In this document: piece after piece, positions 42,291 to 51,764 of the stretch
Numbering within the stretch: the first letter of the stretch is position 1
Layout: every line of letters starts with the position of its first letter
Assembly: GCA_964371075.1 (NCBI GenBank)
Contig: CAYJKN010000002.1
Location: 782,447-846,446 of the forward strand
Reading direction: 5' to 3'
DNA from: UTCHB3 sp964371075
GTDB taxonomy: Bacteria > Bacteroidota > Ignavibacteria > Ignavibacteriales > Ignavibacteriaceae
DNA length: 64,000 bases
Notes under the pieces: generated by a model
What the model saw: the letters and a program-made list of their open reading frames with translations, nothing else
Databases searched by the model: none
What the model was told of the DNA's origin: nothing
Position numbers and translations under genes: made by a program

Positions 42291-45200
42291 ATGTAAAACT
42301 TGTTCCATCATCATGTGAACTTGTTACTGTTATTGTCCCGCCACACTTTTCAACAAATTCTTTACAGATCAATAAACCCAACCCGGACCCTTTTTCCTGT
42401 TGAGTACCTTCTGTGGTGAAAATTACTTTTTTATCAAACAGTTTGTTGAGTTCATCTTCGCTCATACCTCTACCCGAATCACTCACACTGATTGCCACCA
42501 TTCCATCTTTTGTATTGGAAGAAATCGATATAATCCCTTCCTCTTCGGAGAATTTAATTGCGTTGGAAATCAGATTCTGAAGAATTGTTTTAAGCATTAC
42601 GGGGTCAGACCAAACCCGGGTTCCTTGTTCCACTTCGATAATAATTTCAATCTTTTTTAGAGTGATATTGGCAGTAAGGATATCCACAGTCTCTTTAATA
42701 CTCTGTTCGAGCATCAGCAATTTAGGCTCGTCATTTATTCTGCCTGTTTCGATTCTGAACCAGTTAAAAACATTTTCTATTGTTGAGAACAAGTTACGGG
42801 AAACTGTATATAAACTCTGAAAGTAGTAGGTTCTGTCGCTTTTGGAAAGTTCATCAAAATCTTCATCAAGAATCTGGAGATAACCCAGAATTGCACTGAA
42901 GGGACTCCTCAAATCATGTGAGAACATCGAAAAAAATCTGTTTTTTGACGCATTTGCTTCGATAAGTTCATGGTTTCTCTGCTCCAGTTCTGCTTTTTTT
43001 GTCTCAAGCTGCCGGGTTCTATTCTCAACAAGTTTTTCCAATTCCTCGTTTCGTTTCCTTATGGAATTTGTTTTGAATTTATATCCGGAATAAAAAATTC
43101 CGATAACAATTATAAGTGCAAGGATTCTAAACCAGGTTGTTCTCCAAAAAGGGGGTGCGATGATAATTGTGAGCTCGGCAACTCTTTTTGATCGTGAACC
43201 GTCCCTGTTTATTGCGGCAACAGCAAAACGGTATTCACCGGCACTCAGGTTGGTATAAACAGCTTTTCTTTCGGTAGAAGGAACAGTCCAATCATCTTTA
43301 AAACCTTCCAAAATATAAGAATATCTTGTGGTGCTGTTTACATTAAAGTTAAGGGCTGTAAACTCAAAAGATATGCTGTTTTCATCGTAATCAAGGTAGA
43401 TCACTTTTTTCATATGTATTACTGAATCGAGGATAACTTTTCCGTTATATTCCCCTACGGGTACCACTTTTGAAAACAGGCTAAAACCTGTGATTGCCAT
43501 ATCAGGAATAAGGGGTGTTTTGTCAACAATTCGAGGATCAACAATGTTAAATCCATTCACTCCACCAAAAACGAGATTTTTGTTTTTAAGTTTCAGGTAG
43601 GCTTTTGTATTAAATTCACTTCCTTGCAGACCTTCACTTTGACTGTAATTTGCAAATGAATTTGTAACGGGATCAAAGCGTGAAAGTCCTGAATTGGTTG
43701 AGAGCCATAATTTCCCCTTGTCATCTTCCAGGATTCCATAAATCATTTCATTTGGCAGTCCGTTTTTCGAAGTATACGATATCATTTTACCTGATTGTTC
43801 ATTATAAACCGAAAGGCCAAGATTTGAGCCAATGTAAAACAGATTCCCATCTTTTATATAAATTGATCTGACATCATTGGATGGAAGGCGTGCAGCTTTG
43901 GTTGTAGTGGAAAGGAAAGTTGAAAACTTTTTTGATTTAAGATCAAACTTAACAATTCCGTTTTTTTCTGTGCAGAGCAGAAGAGAATTTTCATGTTCAA
44001 CAATCTCAAATATAATGCCAAATGAAATTGGTGACTCAACACCAATTGTGGGATTATAATATGTGAAAAGGTGTTTTTTTGTATCAAGACTGCTTAGCCC
44101 TCGTTCTGTGCTAATCCATAACAAACTGTCACTTCCCCAAAAAAGTGAGGTGACAAACTCTCCGGAGAGATTATTTGAACTTTCAGTATAATCTGAAATT
44201 TGTGGGGAGCCACCCTTTTTATACATCAATCTGTACATCCCTCCCCCTTCGGTGCCGAGCCAGATTACACCGGGATTAAAAATATCTTCAACCATCGAAT
44301 AAACAGCAAGATTTAGATTATATGGGTCGCTAAATATTCCATCACTTAAGGATTTAAAGGAACCATCGGATTGCATATTGACAAGTCCGGTATAACCCGA
44401 GATGAGCAATGATCCATCTTTCAATTCTATCATTGTTCTGACGCTTTTAAGCAACGGGTTAAAATTTGTAAACTTTTTGAATAGATTATTGTAGGGATTC
44501 ATAAAATAGATACCCCGGCCGTTTGAGCCACACCACAAGGTGTTTGATTTATCGAGGTAGAGCGAGATGAAATCAGAATACTCATTTTTAGGAGCGGGCC
44601 CGCTATTGTCCAATACCTCTACAAATTTATCATCTTCATAACTGTATTTTGCCATTCCCGATGCCAGATAGGCTATATATATTTCACCAATATTACCATT
44701 GGCCATGGTTGTGTGAGGGGAAGAATCTGTGTTTCTTGAAAGTTGCCTGAGCCTGTCGCCATTCAAATTAAAGACACAAATATTAAAATAATCAGCGACA
44801 AAAATTCTGCCTTCACCATCATCAATGATATTTGTAATCAAAATAACTTTTGAAGGTTGAGTGGGGTGGTGGGATTTCCAAATCAGGCGGATGGTATTTT
44901 GTTTAACATTATAAAAATAGAGTCCCTCACCGCCTGTCCCGATCCAGATATTTCCATTCCTGTCCTCAAGAAGTGATCTTATACTTCTTTCGTTTCGGGA
45001 TGGATCGGCACTCAGTTTAAAAACCAACTGTTGTGTGCCTGTTTCAGGCTGGAATTTTATAAGTCCTGCTTTGGTAGCATAATAAAAATATTTGTTGTTG
45101 TTCGCCGGAACAAGTATTTTGGAAACTGCTTTAAACCCCTGATCTAAAGAGGATTCGAACAGAACCGGAATTCTGGAGAATTTCTGTTTTACATGGTTGA

Positions 45201-45534
45201 AGAGGTTTAATCCGTTGTTTGTTGCAACAAGAAGATTACCATTTGGGGTTTCTTTAATATCGTTTATGACATTACTTGAGATCGAAGATGAATCCCCCTG
45301 TATGTGTCGAAAAACGAGGAATGAATAACCATCATAGCGATTGAGACCGTCGATAGTACCAAACCAGAGAAAACTTGATTTGTCTTGAAGAATAGATGTA
45401 ATTCTTCCCTGTGACAATCCATCGTTGGTAGTCAGTTTACCAAAGGAATAACTCTCCGATTGACCTGCCATTTTCAGGGTGAATAACAGGCAAATAAATA
45501 CTATTAAGTGGGCTTTAAAAGGGATTAATTTCAT
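42259..45534 (-). CDS. Two-component propeller sensor histidine kinase
   Basis: 1091 residues from the ATG at 45534, which opens a clean signal peptide (MKLIPFKAHLIVFICLLF, cleavage near MAGQ); a start 6 codons upstream is less likely. The periplasmic part has many regulator-propeller repeats (about 25-700; FLWFGTIDGLNRYDG, NIWIGTGGEGLYF, TLWCGSNGRGIYF, KLWLSTNSGLSRFDP), then a Y_Y_Y domain (about 715-790). One membrane helix (FRILALIIVIGIFYSGY) leads to a coiled coil, HisKA (SHDLRSPFSAILGYLQIL, His about 875) and HATPase (NLISNAIKFSEEEG, GSGLGLLICKEF). No receiver or AraC domain follows, so it is not the classical hybrid type. Partner regulator not adjacent. Ligand unknown; homologues often sense glycans. 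Confidence 0.93.
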   Translation of the reverse strand: MKLIPFKAHLIVFICLLFTLKMAGQSESYSFGKLTTNDGLSQGRITSILQDKSSFLWFGTIDGLNRYDGYSFLVFRHIQGDSSSISSNVINDIKETPNGNLLVATNNGLNLFNHVKQKFSRIPVLFESSLDQGFKAVSKILVPANNNKYFYYATKAGLIKFQPETGTQQLVFKLSADPSRNERSIRSLLEDRNGNIWIGTGGEGLYFYNVKQNTIRLIWKSHHPTQPSKVILITNIIDDGEGRIFVADYFNICVFNLNGDRLRQLSRNTDSSPHTTMANGNIGEIYIAYLASGMAKYSYEDDKFVEVLDNSGPAPKNEYSDFISLYLDKSNTLWCGSNGRGIYFMNPYNNLFKKFTNFNPLLKSVRTMIELKDGSLLISGYTGLVNMQSDGSFKSLSDGIFSDPYNLNLAVYSMVEDIFNPGVIWLGTEGGGMYRLMYKKGGSPQISDYTESSNNLSGEFVTSLFWGSDSLLWISTERGLSSLDTKKHLFTYYNPTIGVESPISFGIIFEIVEHENSLLLCTEKNGIVKFDLKSKKFSTFLSTTTKAARLPSNDVRSIYIKDGNLFYIGSNLGLSVYNEQSGKMISYTSKNGLPNEMIYGILEDDKGKLWLSTNSGLSRFDPVTNSFANYSQSEGLQGSEFNTKAYLKLKNKNLVFGGVNGFNIVDPRIVDKTPLIPDMAITGFSLFSKVVPVGEYNGKVILDSVIHMKKVIYLDYDENSISFEFTALNFNVNSTTRYSYILEGFKDDWTVPSTERKAVYTNLSAGEYRFAVAAINRDGSRSKRVAELTIIIAPPFWRTTWFRILALIIVIGIFYSGYKFKTNSIRKRNEELEKLVENRTRQLETKKAELEQRNHELIEANASKNRFFSMFSHDLRSPFSAILGYLQILDEDFDELSKSDRTYYFQSLYTVSRNLFSTIENVFNWFRIETGRINDEPKLLMLEQSIKETVDILTANITLKKIEIIIEVEQGTRVWSDPVMLKTILQNLISNAIKFSEEEGIISISSNTKDGMVAISVSDSGRGMSEDELNKLFDKKVIFTTEGTQQEKGSGLGLLICKEFVEKCGGTITVTSSHDDGTSFTFTLPNTPRTN

Positions 45535-45675
45535 GATTTCGAGTGCCACCAATTTTAAGATAGAAATTTACTAAATATTTGATTACCTTTTAATGAATAA
45601 AATTGAAAATATGGTAATAAATCTATTCAACTCGGCCCAAGGAATTGTGATTAAAGTGGGGATAACAAATTGACT

Positions 45676-45707
45676 TTTGGTTATAATTGGAAAAAGGTTT
45701 AAATTTA
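45676..45707 (+). promoter_or_regulatory. Promoter of plsY-gpsA
   Basis: TTTG (45676-45679), 20-nt spacer, TAAATTTA (45700-45707), 84 bp upstream of plsY. One mismatch to TTTG-N19/21-TAnnTTTG. Confidence 0.6.
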
Positions 45708-45791
45708 GTTTCTACTCGCTGCAAATTTTGCCGTCATACTGTATTTTAGACGAGACATTCAACAGAAAACATTTTATTTCAGGAATTTGAG

Positions 45792-46454
45792 ATGTTAGCT
45801 TTAGCTGCTATTTTAGTTCTATCCTATTTAATTGGATCCATTCCTTTTGGTATAATTGTATCAAAAAGCAGAGGTATCGATATTAAAGCTCACGGGAGTG
45901 GCAACACCGGAGGGACCAATGTGTTCAGAACACTTGGACCAAAATTCGGATTGTCAGTAATTGCACTTGATGCAATTAAAGGAGCGATTGCAGTACTTTT
46001 TGTTTCCCAGCTCTATTATCTGGATCCCGTGACACTTAATAATCAGACTCCATTTCAGGATATTACCATTATTAGAATAATGGCCGGAATTTTTGCGATT
46101 ATTGGTCATATATGGAGTGTTTTTGCCTCATTTAAGGGAGGTAAGGGAATAGCCACAGCACTTGGAATGATGCTCTCGATAACCACGGTTGACATGCTTG
46201 TCGCTCTTGGCATCTTCATAATAGTTGTAGGAATCTTTAAATATGTCTCACTTGGTTCAATCATGGCAGCGATTGCAGTACCTTCAACTTTATTTATTCG
46301 TGAAAACATTTTTCATGCAGAAGTTCAGGGATATGGCACTCTTCTTCCATTTGTTGCCGGTGTTTCGATCCTGTTGATCTATACACACAGATCAAATATT
46401 AAAAGGCTCATTTCAGGGAGTGAGAGCAAGATATCATTCGGTAAGAAAAAATAG
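45792..46454 (+). CDS. plsY: Acyl-phosphate:glycerol-3-phosphate acyltransferase
   Basis: 220 residues, five membrane helices. PlsY acylates glycerol-3-phosphate from acyl-phosphate, the first phospholipid step. The three cytoplasmic motifs are visible: GSIPFGIIVSK near the N-terminus with DIKAHGSGNTGGTNVFRTLG (about 30-49), GHIWSVFASFKGGKGIATALG (about 106-126), and a late helix region with RENIFHAE. gpsA, whose product supplies glycerol-3-phosphate, starts 7 bp downstream, so this is a functional pair. Confidence 0.95.
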   Translation: MLALAAILVLSYLIGSIPFGIIVSKSRGIDIKAHGSGNTGGTNVFRTLGPKFGLSVIALDAIKGAIAVLFVSQLYYLDPVTLNNQTPFQDITIIRIMAGIFAIIGHIWSVFASFKGGKGIATALGMMLSITTVDMLVALGIFIIVVGIFKYVSLGSIMAAIAVPSTLFIRENIFHAEVQGYGTLLPFVAGVSILLIYTHRSNIKRLISGSESKISFGKKK

Positions 46455-46461
46455 TTAACCA

Positions 46462-47466
46462 ATGAATATCGCAGTATTAGGAGCGGGTGCGTGGGGCACT
46501 ACTCTCGCCATTCTACTTACTGATAACGGGCATAATGTTACTCTATGGGAGTATAATGATGCCTATGCAACTCTCCTCGAAGAGAAACGCGAAAATATGA
46601 CATACCTGCCCGGGATTCCATTTCCCGCAGGTTTAAAGATATCCAATAATCTACAAGAAGCTTCCATTGGCAAAGATATTATTGTCACAGCCATACCTAC
46701 ACAATTTACCAGAAATTCACTTCAGAAGATAAAATTTTCCGATATTAAGGATACAATTCTTGTTTCGGTTTCAAAAGGAATTGAAAAAAATCATCTTTTA
46801 ACTGTGAGCCAAATATACAAAGATGTTTTCCCCGAACTGACCGATCGACAAATTGGTGTACTCTCCGGACCCAGTCACGCTGAAGAAGTAAGCAAAAAAA
46901 TTCCCACTACAGTTGTTGCAGCATGTAAAGATCATGACACTTCAAAAATGATCCAAAATGCATTTATAAACCGTTATTTCAGGGTCTATTCCTCCACTGA
47001 TGTAATTGGTGTGGAGCTGGGTGGCGCTTTTAAAAATGTGATAGCAATCGGCGCTGGAATTCTTGACGGAATGGGGATGGGGGATAATACAAAAGCCGCC
47101 ATAATGACCAGAGGAACTGCCGAGATCACAAGACTTGGCCTGGCTATGGGGGCAAAACCTCATACTTTCTCAGGACTTTCGGGAATGGGTGATCTCATCG
47201 TTACCTGTATGAGTCGCCACAGTCGTAACCGATATGTTGGAGATCAGATAGGCAGTGGAATGAAATTAAAAGAAGTGCTTGCCAAAATGACCGCTGTTGC
47301 CGAGGGGGTTGAGACCTCCAATTCTGCAATGCAACTCGCCATCAAATATAATGTTGAAGTTCCCATAACCTCCGAGGTATATAGAATCCTCTTTGAGGAC
47401 AAAGACCCTTCCCAGGCGATCCATGACCTGATGACTCGGGACAGGAAAGAAGAATACAAAATTTAA
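46462..47466 (+). CDS. gpsA: NAD(P)H-dependent glycerol-3-phosphate dehydrogenase
   Basis: 334 residues. Reduces dihydroxyacetone phosphate to sn-glycerol-3-phosphate for phospholipids. The Rossmann fingerprint is VLGAGAWGTTLAILL (4-18). VSVSKGIEKN, GVLSGPSHAEEV, GVELGGAFKNVIAIGAGILDGMGMGDNTKAA (the catalytic Lys region around 192) and GLSGMGDLIVTCMSRHSRNR are family hallmarks. Cytoplasmic, co-transcribed with plsY. Confidence 0.97.
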   Translation: MNIAVLGAGAWGTTLAILLTDNGHNVTLWEYNDAYATLLEEKRENMTYLPGIPFPAGLKISNNLQEASIGKDIIVTAIPTQFTRNSLQKIKFSDIKDTILVSVSKGIEKNHLLTVSQIYKDVFPELTDRQIGVLSGPSHAEEVSKKIPTTVVAACKDHDTSKMIQNAFINRYFRVYSSTDVIGVELGGAFKNVIAIGAGILDGMGMGDNTKAAIMTRGTAEITRLGLAMGAKPHTFSGLSGMGDLIVTCMSRHSRNRYVGDQIGSGMKLKEVLAKMTAVAEGVETSNSAMQLAIKYNVEVPITSEVYRILFEDKDPSQAIHDLMTRDRKEEYKI

Positions 47467-47631
47467 ATATTAGGTATTAAGTATCAGGTATTAGCTTTTT
47501 TTGGTTGTCGAGAAGTTTATACTTTCTTTTTTGTGGTTCATCCTCATATAATTTCCTTTTGTAACAAATCAGCATCTCACCTTTTCAGAAAATCGTAATT
47601 TTTGATTCATTATTTAACAAACGAGCGGAAT

Positions 47632-48552
47632 ATGTCCGAAATAGTCAGCAGTAAAAATTTAACAAAAATTTACCCGGGGAAGATTAAGGTTAAAGCCCTT
47701 GATGATTTTTCAATTTCTGTTATGCCGGGGCAGATATTTGGTCTTTTAGGCCAGAATGGTGCCGGGAAAACCACATTTATTAAAATTCTTTTGGGAATCA
47801 CCAGACTGACCGAGGGAAGTTTCTCCCTGTTTGGCTCAAATGAATATAACCATCTGTTAAAAAAGAATATCGGATATCTTCCTGAGAATATTCAATTCCC
47901 CGAAGTATTTACTGCACGCCAGTCACTGGCAGCTCTTGCGCGCTTTTATGAAATGGAGCCAACATTGATCAAAAAAAGAACGGGTGAATTGTTTGAGATG
48001 TTTGGGCTGACAAAAATTGCCGACAGGAGAGCAAAAACCTTTTCCAAAGGACAAAATCAGCGTCTTGGAATTGCCAGGGCATTGCTTCATGATCCCGATT
48101 TAATTATTTTGGATGAACCTACCGACGGTATTGATCCTGTTGGCAGAAAAGAAATAAGAACCATTCTTCAAGACTTGAAGTCCAAGGGTAAAACGATCTT
48201 TTTGAATTCACATATCCTCTCAGAAGTGGAAATGATTACTGACAGTGTCGCCATTCTTCATAAAGGTAAACTTTTAAGGACAGGGACAATCCACGAACTC
48301 ACCCACGAAAACACTCATTTTGAGATTAAACTTTCCAGAAGTCTGACATTGGAAGAGGAAAACAGTATAGTTTACCTTGAAAAAATTTCTGAAAAGTTAT
48401 ACCGTTATAACGGATCGGAAGTGACTGAATTGAACCGAATCATTGATAAAGTAAGGGGTTTGGAAATTTTAATTGAAGAGATATCACTTCGTAAATCCAA
48501 TCTTGAAGAATTGTTCATAAAGACTATTAATGCAGATGAAAGGGTAAATTAA
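47632..48552 (+). CDS. ABC transporter ATP-binding protein
   Basis: 306 residues from the ATG at 47632, preceded by GAGCGGA (the frame extends 10 codons upstream but without a site). Walker A GQNGAGKTT (40-48), Q-loop YLPENIQF, signature FSKGQNQRLGIARALL, Walker B LIILDEPTDGIDP, H-loop NSHILSEVEM. The C-terminal 80 residues form the accessory domain typical of ABC-2 exporters. The permease start overlaps its stop by one base (TAATG). The substrate is unknown; it resembles NosF/multidrug-type exporters in sequence style. Confidence 0.93.
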   Translation: MSEIVSSKNLTKIYPGKIKVKALDDFSISVMPGQIFGLLGQNGAGKTTFIKILLGITRLTEGSFSLFGSNEYNHLLKKNIGYLPENIQFPEVFTARQSLAALARFYEMEPTLIKKRTGELFEMFGLTKIADRRAKTFSKGQNQRLGIARALLHDPDLIILDEPTDGIDPVGRKEIRTILQDLKSKGKTIFLNSHILSEVEMITDSVAILHKGKLLRTGTIHELTHENTHFEIKLSRSLTLEEENSIVYLEKISEKLYRYNGSEVTELNRIIDKVRGLEILIEEISLRKSNLEELFIKTINADERVN

Positions 48553-49355
48553 TGAAAGGTATTACACAATCAGTTTTATTCTTTTTTGATCATCTGAGAA
48601 GAAGTAAATCATTTTGGGTTACCATTGGTGGTGTGTTGGTGATGATTGTGATATCAGCACTGATATCTTATTCAGTTTACGACAATATCACTCCCGGCAC
48701 TGCAGTTGCAAAAATCCAGCAGTCATATGACTTTACTCTGATTAATCTTCTTAATGCTACAACCCAGTTGATGATATTTGTGGGGTTGTTTACCGTTGCT
48801 ATTACGGTTAATTCGGTGATTAAAAGGGGAGTGTTCGACATTTTTCTTTCCTTCCCTGTTCGTCGATGGGAACTGCTAACAGGTGCATTCCTGAGTGGAA
48901 TCATATTTATGTTTGTTGTCCTTTTCTTTTTGACGATGGGAATATGGGTAATTCACTCTTCAATATTTGGAATGTTTTATGGTGAAGTACTCCATTGGGG
49001 ACTTTTAAATCTCCTCGGATTTGTCATCATGTTTCATTTGGTAATATTTGTATCATTTGGATTCCGTTCACCAATTGCCGGACTTTTAACAGCCATTGCA
49101 TACAGTGTAATCGTATCATCAGTGGTATTTGTTATGCAGCAGATGATTCAGACATCCTCCAAGGTTTGGCTTCGGGAAACAGTGAATGTAGTATATTGGA
49201 TACTTCCAAAAAGCTCAGAGTTTTCAAGTTCGTTTTTTATGGCCGGGCAACCAACTGCCGAAGGACATGTTTTAAAACTGATTATTAGCTCATTATTGTT
49301 TATTTTTACCGTATTCGGTTTAACAATTATTATTTTTGAGAAAAAAGACTATTGA
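48552..49355 (+). CDS. ABC-2-type transporter permease
   Basis: 267 residues with six hydrophobic helices (about 20-42, 67-88, 108-135, 145-168, 174-198, 236-258). The segment FDIFLSFPVRRWELLTGAFLSGI (about 97-119) is the characteristic ABC-2/NosY coupling helix region. It forms one transporter with the ATPase just upstream. No substrate-binding protein is encoded, consistent with an exporter. Confidence 0.87.
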   Translation: MKGITQSVLFFFDHLRRSKSFWVTIGGVLVMIVISALISYSVYDNITPGTAVAKIQQSYDFTLINLLNATTQLMIFVGLFTVAITVNSVIKRGVFDIFLSFPVRRWELLTGAFLSGIIFMFVVLFFLTMGIWVIHSSIFGMFYGEVLHWGLLNLLGFVIMFHLVIFVSFGFRSPIAGLLTAIAYSVIVSSVVFVMQQMIQTSSKVWLRETVNVVYWILPKSSEFSSSFFMAGQPTAEGHVLKLIISSLLFIFTVFGLTIIIFEKKDY

Positions 49356-49448
49356 TCTGATCAAAAATTTGGCGATAAAACGATTAAACCGTTTGGCATT
49401 AAAATTGCTTGTAGATGGACGCAAATTGTTTTATTAAGGAATGGACTG

Positions 49449-50384
49449 ATGCAGGAAGATAACATAAATATAGACGAAATACTAAAAAGGTCGGCATTGT
49501 CCGAATCGTTTGATGCAATCAACCGGGTTGGAATTATTGGCGCCGGGGTTATGGGGCAGGGAATAGCCCAGGCAGTGGCCGCCAATGGTATTGAAGTCAT
49601 TATAGTTGAGAGATCATCTCAAAGGATCGATTATGCAAAATCGAGTCTTTCAGATAATATCGACAATGAAATTAAAAGATGGGCAATGACTGCTTCAGAA
49701 AAAAAAGCAATCATGAGCCGGATCAGTTGGGTTACCGACATAAAGTTGGTAGCCGGCTGTGACCTTATTGTTGAGGCGGTGGATGAAGATTTTGAATTAA
49801 AGAAAAAAATATTTCTTGATATCGACAAAATCGCTAAAAAAGAGACAATTTTTGTCTCCAACACTTCAACATTAAGTTTAACTAAGCTTGCAGAATGTAC
49901 CGGAAGACCTGACAAGGTAATCGGGATGCATTTTCTTAATCCCGTGCCAAAGAGACCATTGGTTGAAGTGATCAAATGTCTCCACACCTCGGCAAGTACA
50001 TTAAAAATAATCAAAGAATTCGCCAACCGTCTTGGAAAAACCTCCATTGAAGTTTACGAATATCCCGGATATGTAACCACCAGATCGATAGTTCCACTCC
50101 TTAATGAAGCGATGCACATTTTGCTTGAAGGTATTGCATCCGCAAAAGACATCGACACAGCTATGAAAATCGGGTTCAATTTTCAACATGGACCGCTTGA
50201 AATGGCTGATATGATGGGATTGGATGAAGTTTTGGCATGGATGGACACTTTGTGGAAAACCCTTGGGGAACCAAGGTACAGAGCTTGTCCGATACTTCGG
50301 AAACTTGTTCGTGAGCAGAAACTTGGAAGAAAAACAGGTCAGGGTTTTTATACCTATGACTCCAACGGTAAAATAATTTCGTAG
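49449..50384 (+). CDS. 3-hydroxyacyl-CoA (3-hydroxybutyryl-CoA) dehydrogenase
   Basis: 311 residues. NAD-binding fingerprint GIIGAGVMGQGIAQAVAANG (28-47), then SNTSTLSLTKLAECTGRPDKVIGMHFLNPVPKRPLVEVI with the catalytic His (about 159), and the C-terminal dimerisation domain (YPGYVTTRSIVPLLNEAM, GFNFQHGPLEMADMMGLDEV). It has a 25-residue extension ahead of the Rossmann fold that most homologues lack. The enzyme oxidises or reduces 3-hydroxybutyryl-CoA in beta-oxidation or butyrate-type fermentation. Six bp before ackA, suggesting a shared role in acyl-CoA fermentation. Confidence 0.92.
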   Translation: MQEDNINIDEILKRSALSESFDAINRVGIIGAGVMGQGIAQAVAANGIEVIIVERSSQRIDYAKSSLSDNIDNEIKRWAMTASEKKAIMSRISWVTDIKLVAGCDLIVEAVDEDFELKKKIFLDIDKIAKKETIFVSNTSTLSLTKLAECTGRPDKVIGMHFLNPVPKRPLVEVIKCLHTSASTLKIIKEFANRLGKTSIEVYEYPGYVTTRSIVPLLNEAMHILLEGIASAKDIDTAMKIGFNFQHGPLEMADMMGLDEVLAWMDTLWKTLGEPRYRACPILRKLVREQKLGRKTGQGFYTYDSNGKIIS

Positions 50385-50390
50385 GCGATA

Positions 50391-51596
50391 ATGAGAGTTT
50401 TAGTATTAAATTGTGGCAGTTCGTCGATCAAGTATCAGTTTTATGATACTGTTCAGCGGGTTGCACTTGCAAAAGGATTGGTTGACAGGATAGGGATGTC
50501 AGGAGCCGTGCTTACACATATACGGTATGACGGTGATAAAATAAACATTGTGGGAGAGATTCTTGACCATGCAATTGGAATTGAATATGTTCTCGCAGTG
50601 CTTCTTTCAAAGAATCATGGTGTAATTGAAGATAAAAGTGAAATTGATGCAGTAGGTCACAGAGTTGTTCACGGAGGTGAAACTTTCACGGGCTCAGTTT
50701 TGATTACCCAGGAAGTTATTAAAGTTCTCCAGGATAATGTAGGACTGGCACCTCTTCACAACCCGCCAAATATCAAAGGTATTCAGGCAGTAACGAGAGT
50801 GCTTCCGGGTGTTCCCCAGGTTGGCGTATTTGATACAGCATATCATGCAAAGATGGAGCCAAAGGCATATCTTTATGGAATACCCTATGAACTTTACAAA
50901 AGTCATCAGATTCGTCGTTATGGTTTTCATGGCACTTCACACAGATTTGTTGCCGGAAGAGCCGCAAAGAAGCTTGGGAAACCACTCAGTGAATTAAAAA
51001 TAGTAACCGCTCACCTCGGAAACGGTTGCAGTATGGCTGCTGTTGACAGAGGCACTTCTGTTGATACTTCAATGGGATTTACTCCACTTGAAGGACTTTT
51101 GATGGGTACCAGATGTGGTGACATCGACACTTCCATAATTCTCCACATAATGGGAAAAGAAGGTCTGCAACTCTCTGAAGCAAACACTTTGCTCAACAAA
51201 CACAGTGGACTCATTGGAATCAGTGGTGAATCGTCCGATATGCGTGAAATAATTTCCTCGATGAAAGATGGACACAAAAGAGCAAAAATTGCTTTTGATG
51301 TCTTTTGTTACAGAATCACAAAGTATGTGGGTGCTTATGCAGCGGCGATGGGTGGAATTGATGCTCTGGTGTTTACCGGTGGTATCGGTGAAAATTCATC
51401 TGATGTTCGTGAAGCAGTTTGCAAATCCCTCGGATTTATGGGAATGAAACTAGACCCTGAAAAAAACAACAGTAAAGAGGAAGACCTCTCCACTGAAGAT
51501 GCAACAGTTAAAGTATTCAGAATCCCCACAAATGAAGAACTTGTTATTGCTCTCGATACAGAAGTGATAATCAACGGGATAGAAGTGGATATCTAA
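50391..51596 (+). CDS. ackA: Acetate kinase
   Basis: 401 residues. Interconverts acetyl phosphate + ADP and acetate + ATP. Family motifs: VLNCGSSSIKYQFYD (4-18), AVGHRVVHGGETF (about 85-97), GVFDTAYHAKM, YGFHGTSHRFVAGRAA, TAHLGNGCSMAAVDRGTSVDTSMGFTPLEGL and FTGGIGENSSDVREAV. No pta gene is adjacent. It follows the hydroxyacyl-CoA dehydrogenase gene by 6 bp and ends in a strong terminator. It fits ATP generation by acetate fermentation. Confidence 0.97.
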   Translation: MRVLVLNCGSSSIKYQFYDTVQRVALAKGLVDRIGMSGAVLTHIRYDGDKINIVGEILDHAIGIEYVLAVLLSKNHGVIEDKSEIDAVGHRVVHGGETFTGSVLITQEVIKVLQDNVGLAPLHNPPNIKGIQAVTRVLPGVPQVGVFDTAYHAKMEPKAYLYGIPYELYKSHQIRRYGFHGTSHRFVAGRAAKKLGKPLSELKIVTAHLGNGCSMAAVDRGTSVDTSMGFTPLEGLLMGTRCGDIDTSIILHIMGKEGLQLSEANTLLNKHSGLIGISGESSDMREIISSMKDGHKRAKIAFDVFCYRITKYVGAYAAAMGGIDALVFTGGIGENSSDVREAVCKSLGFMGMKLDPEKNNSKEEDLSTEDATVKVFRIPTNEELVIALDTEVIINGIEVDI

Positions 51597-51616
51597 TAAA
51601 TTCCCAAAAACTTGAT

Positions 51617-51653
51617 AAAGCTGTCACTGCTTGAAACGGTGACAGCTTTTTTT
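51617..51653 (+). terminator. Rho-independent terminator after ackA
   Basis: AAAGCTGTCAC (51617-51627), 11-nt loop, GTGACAGCTTT (51639-51649), then TTTT. Perfect 11-bp stem, 20 bp after the ackA stop. Confidence 0.93.
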
Positions 51654-51664
51654 ATGGCAAAATG

Positions 51665-51753
51665 TACAAATAATATCTTTTAAAATACATTATTTATACA
51701 CTTTTGGTCAAAATAAGATAAAATTTTAGTTTTTTTGAGATTATTTGGTGATT
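51665..51753. repeat. Solo copy of the ATPase promoter region (89-bp direct repeat, left)
   Basis: This block matches 55551-55639 at 86 of 89 positions, in the same orientation. It begins TACAAATAATATCTTTTAAA and ends TTATTTGGTGATT. In the right copy, the ATPase coding sequence starts 14 bp to the left. Here the left side is the ackA terminator, with no ATPase. The two copies bracket the beta-helix gene and the ATPase gene. The 10-bp palindromic arms TACAAATAAT/ATTATTTGTA of the right copy have one mismatch here. Confidence 0.9.
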
Positions 51754-51764
51754 GATCTTATAAT

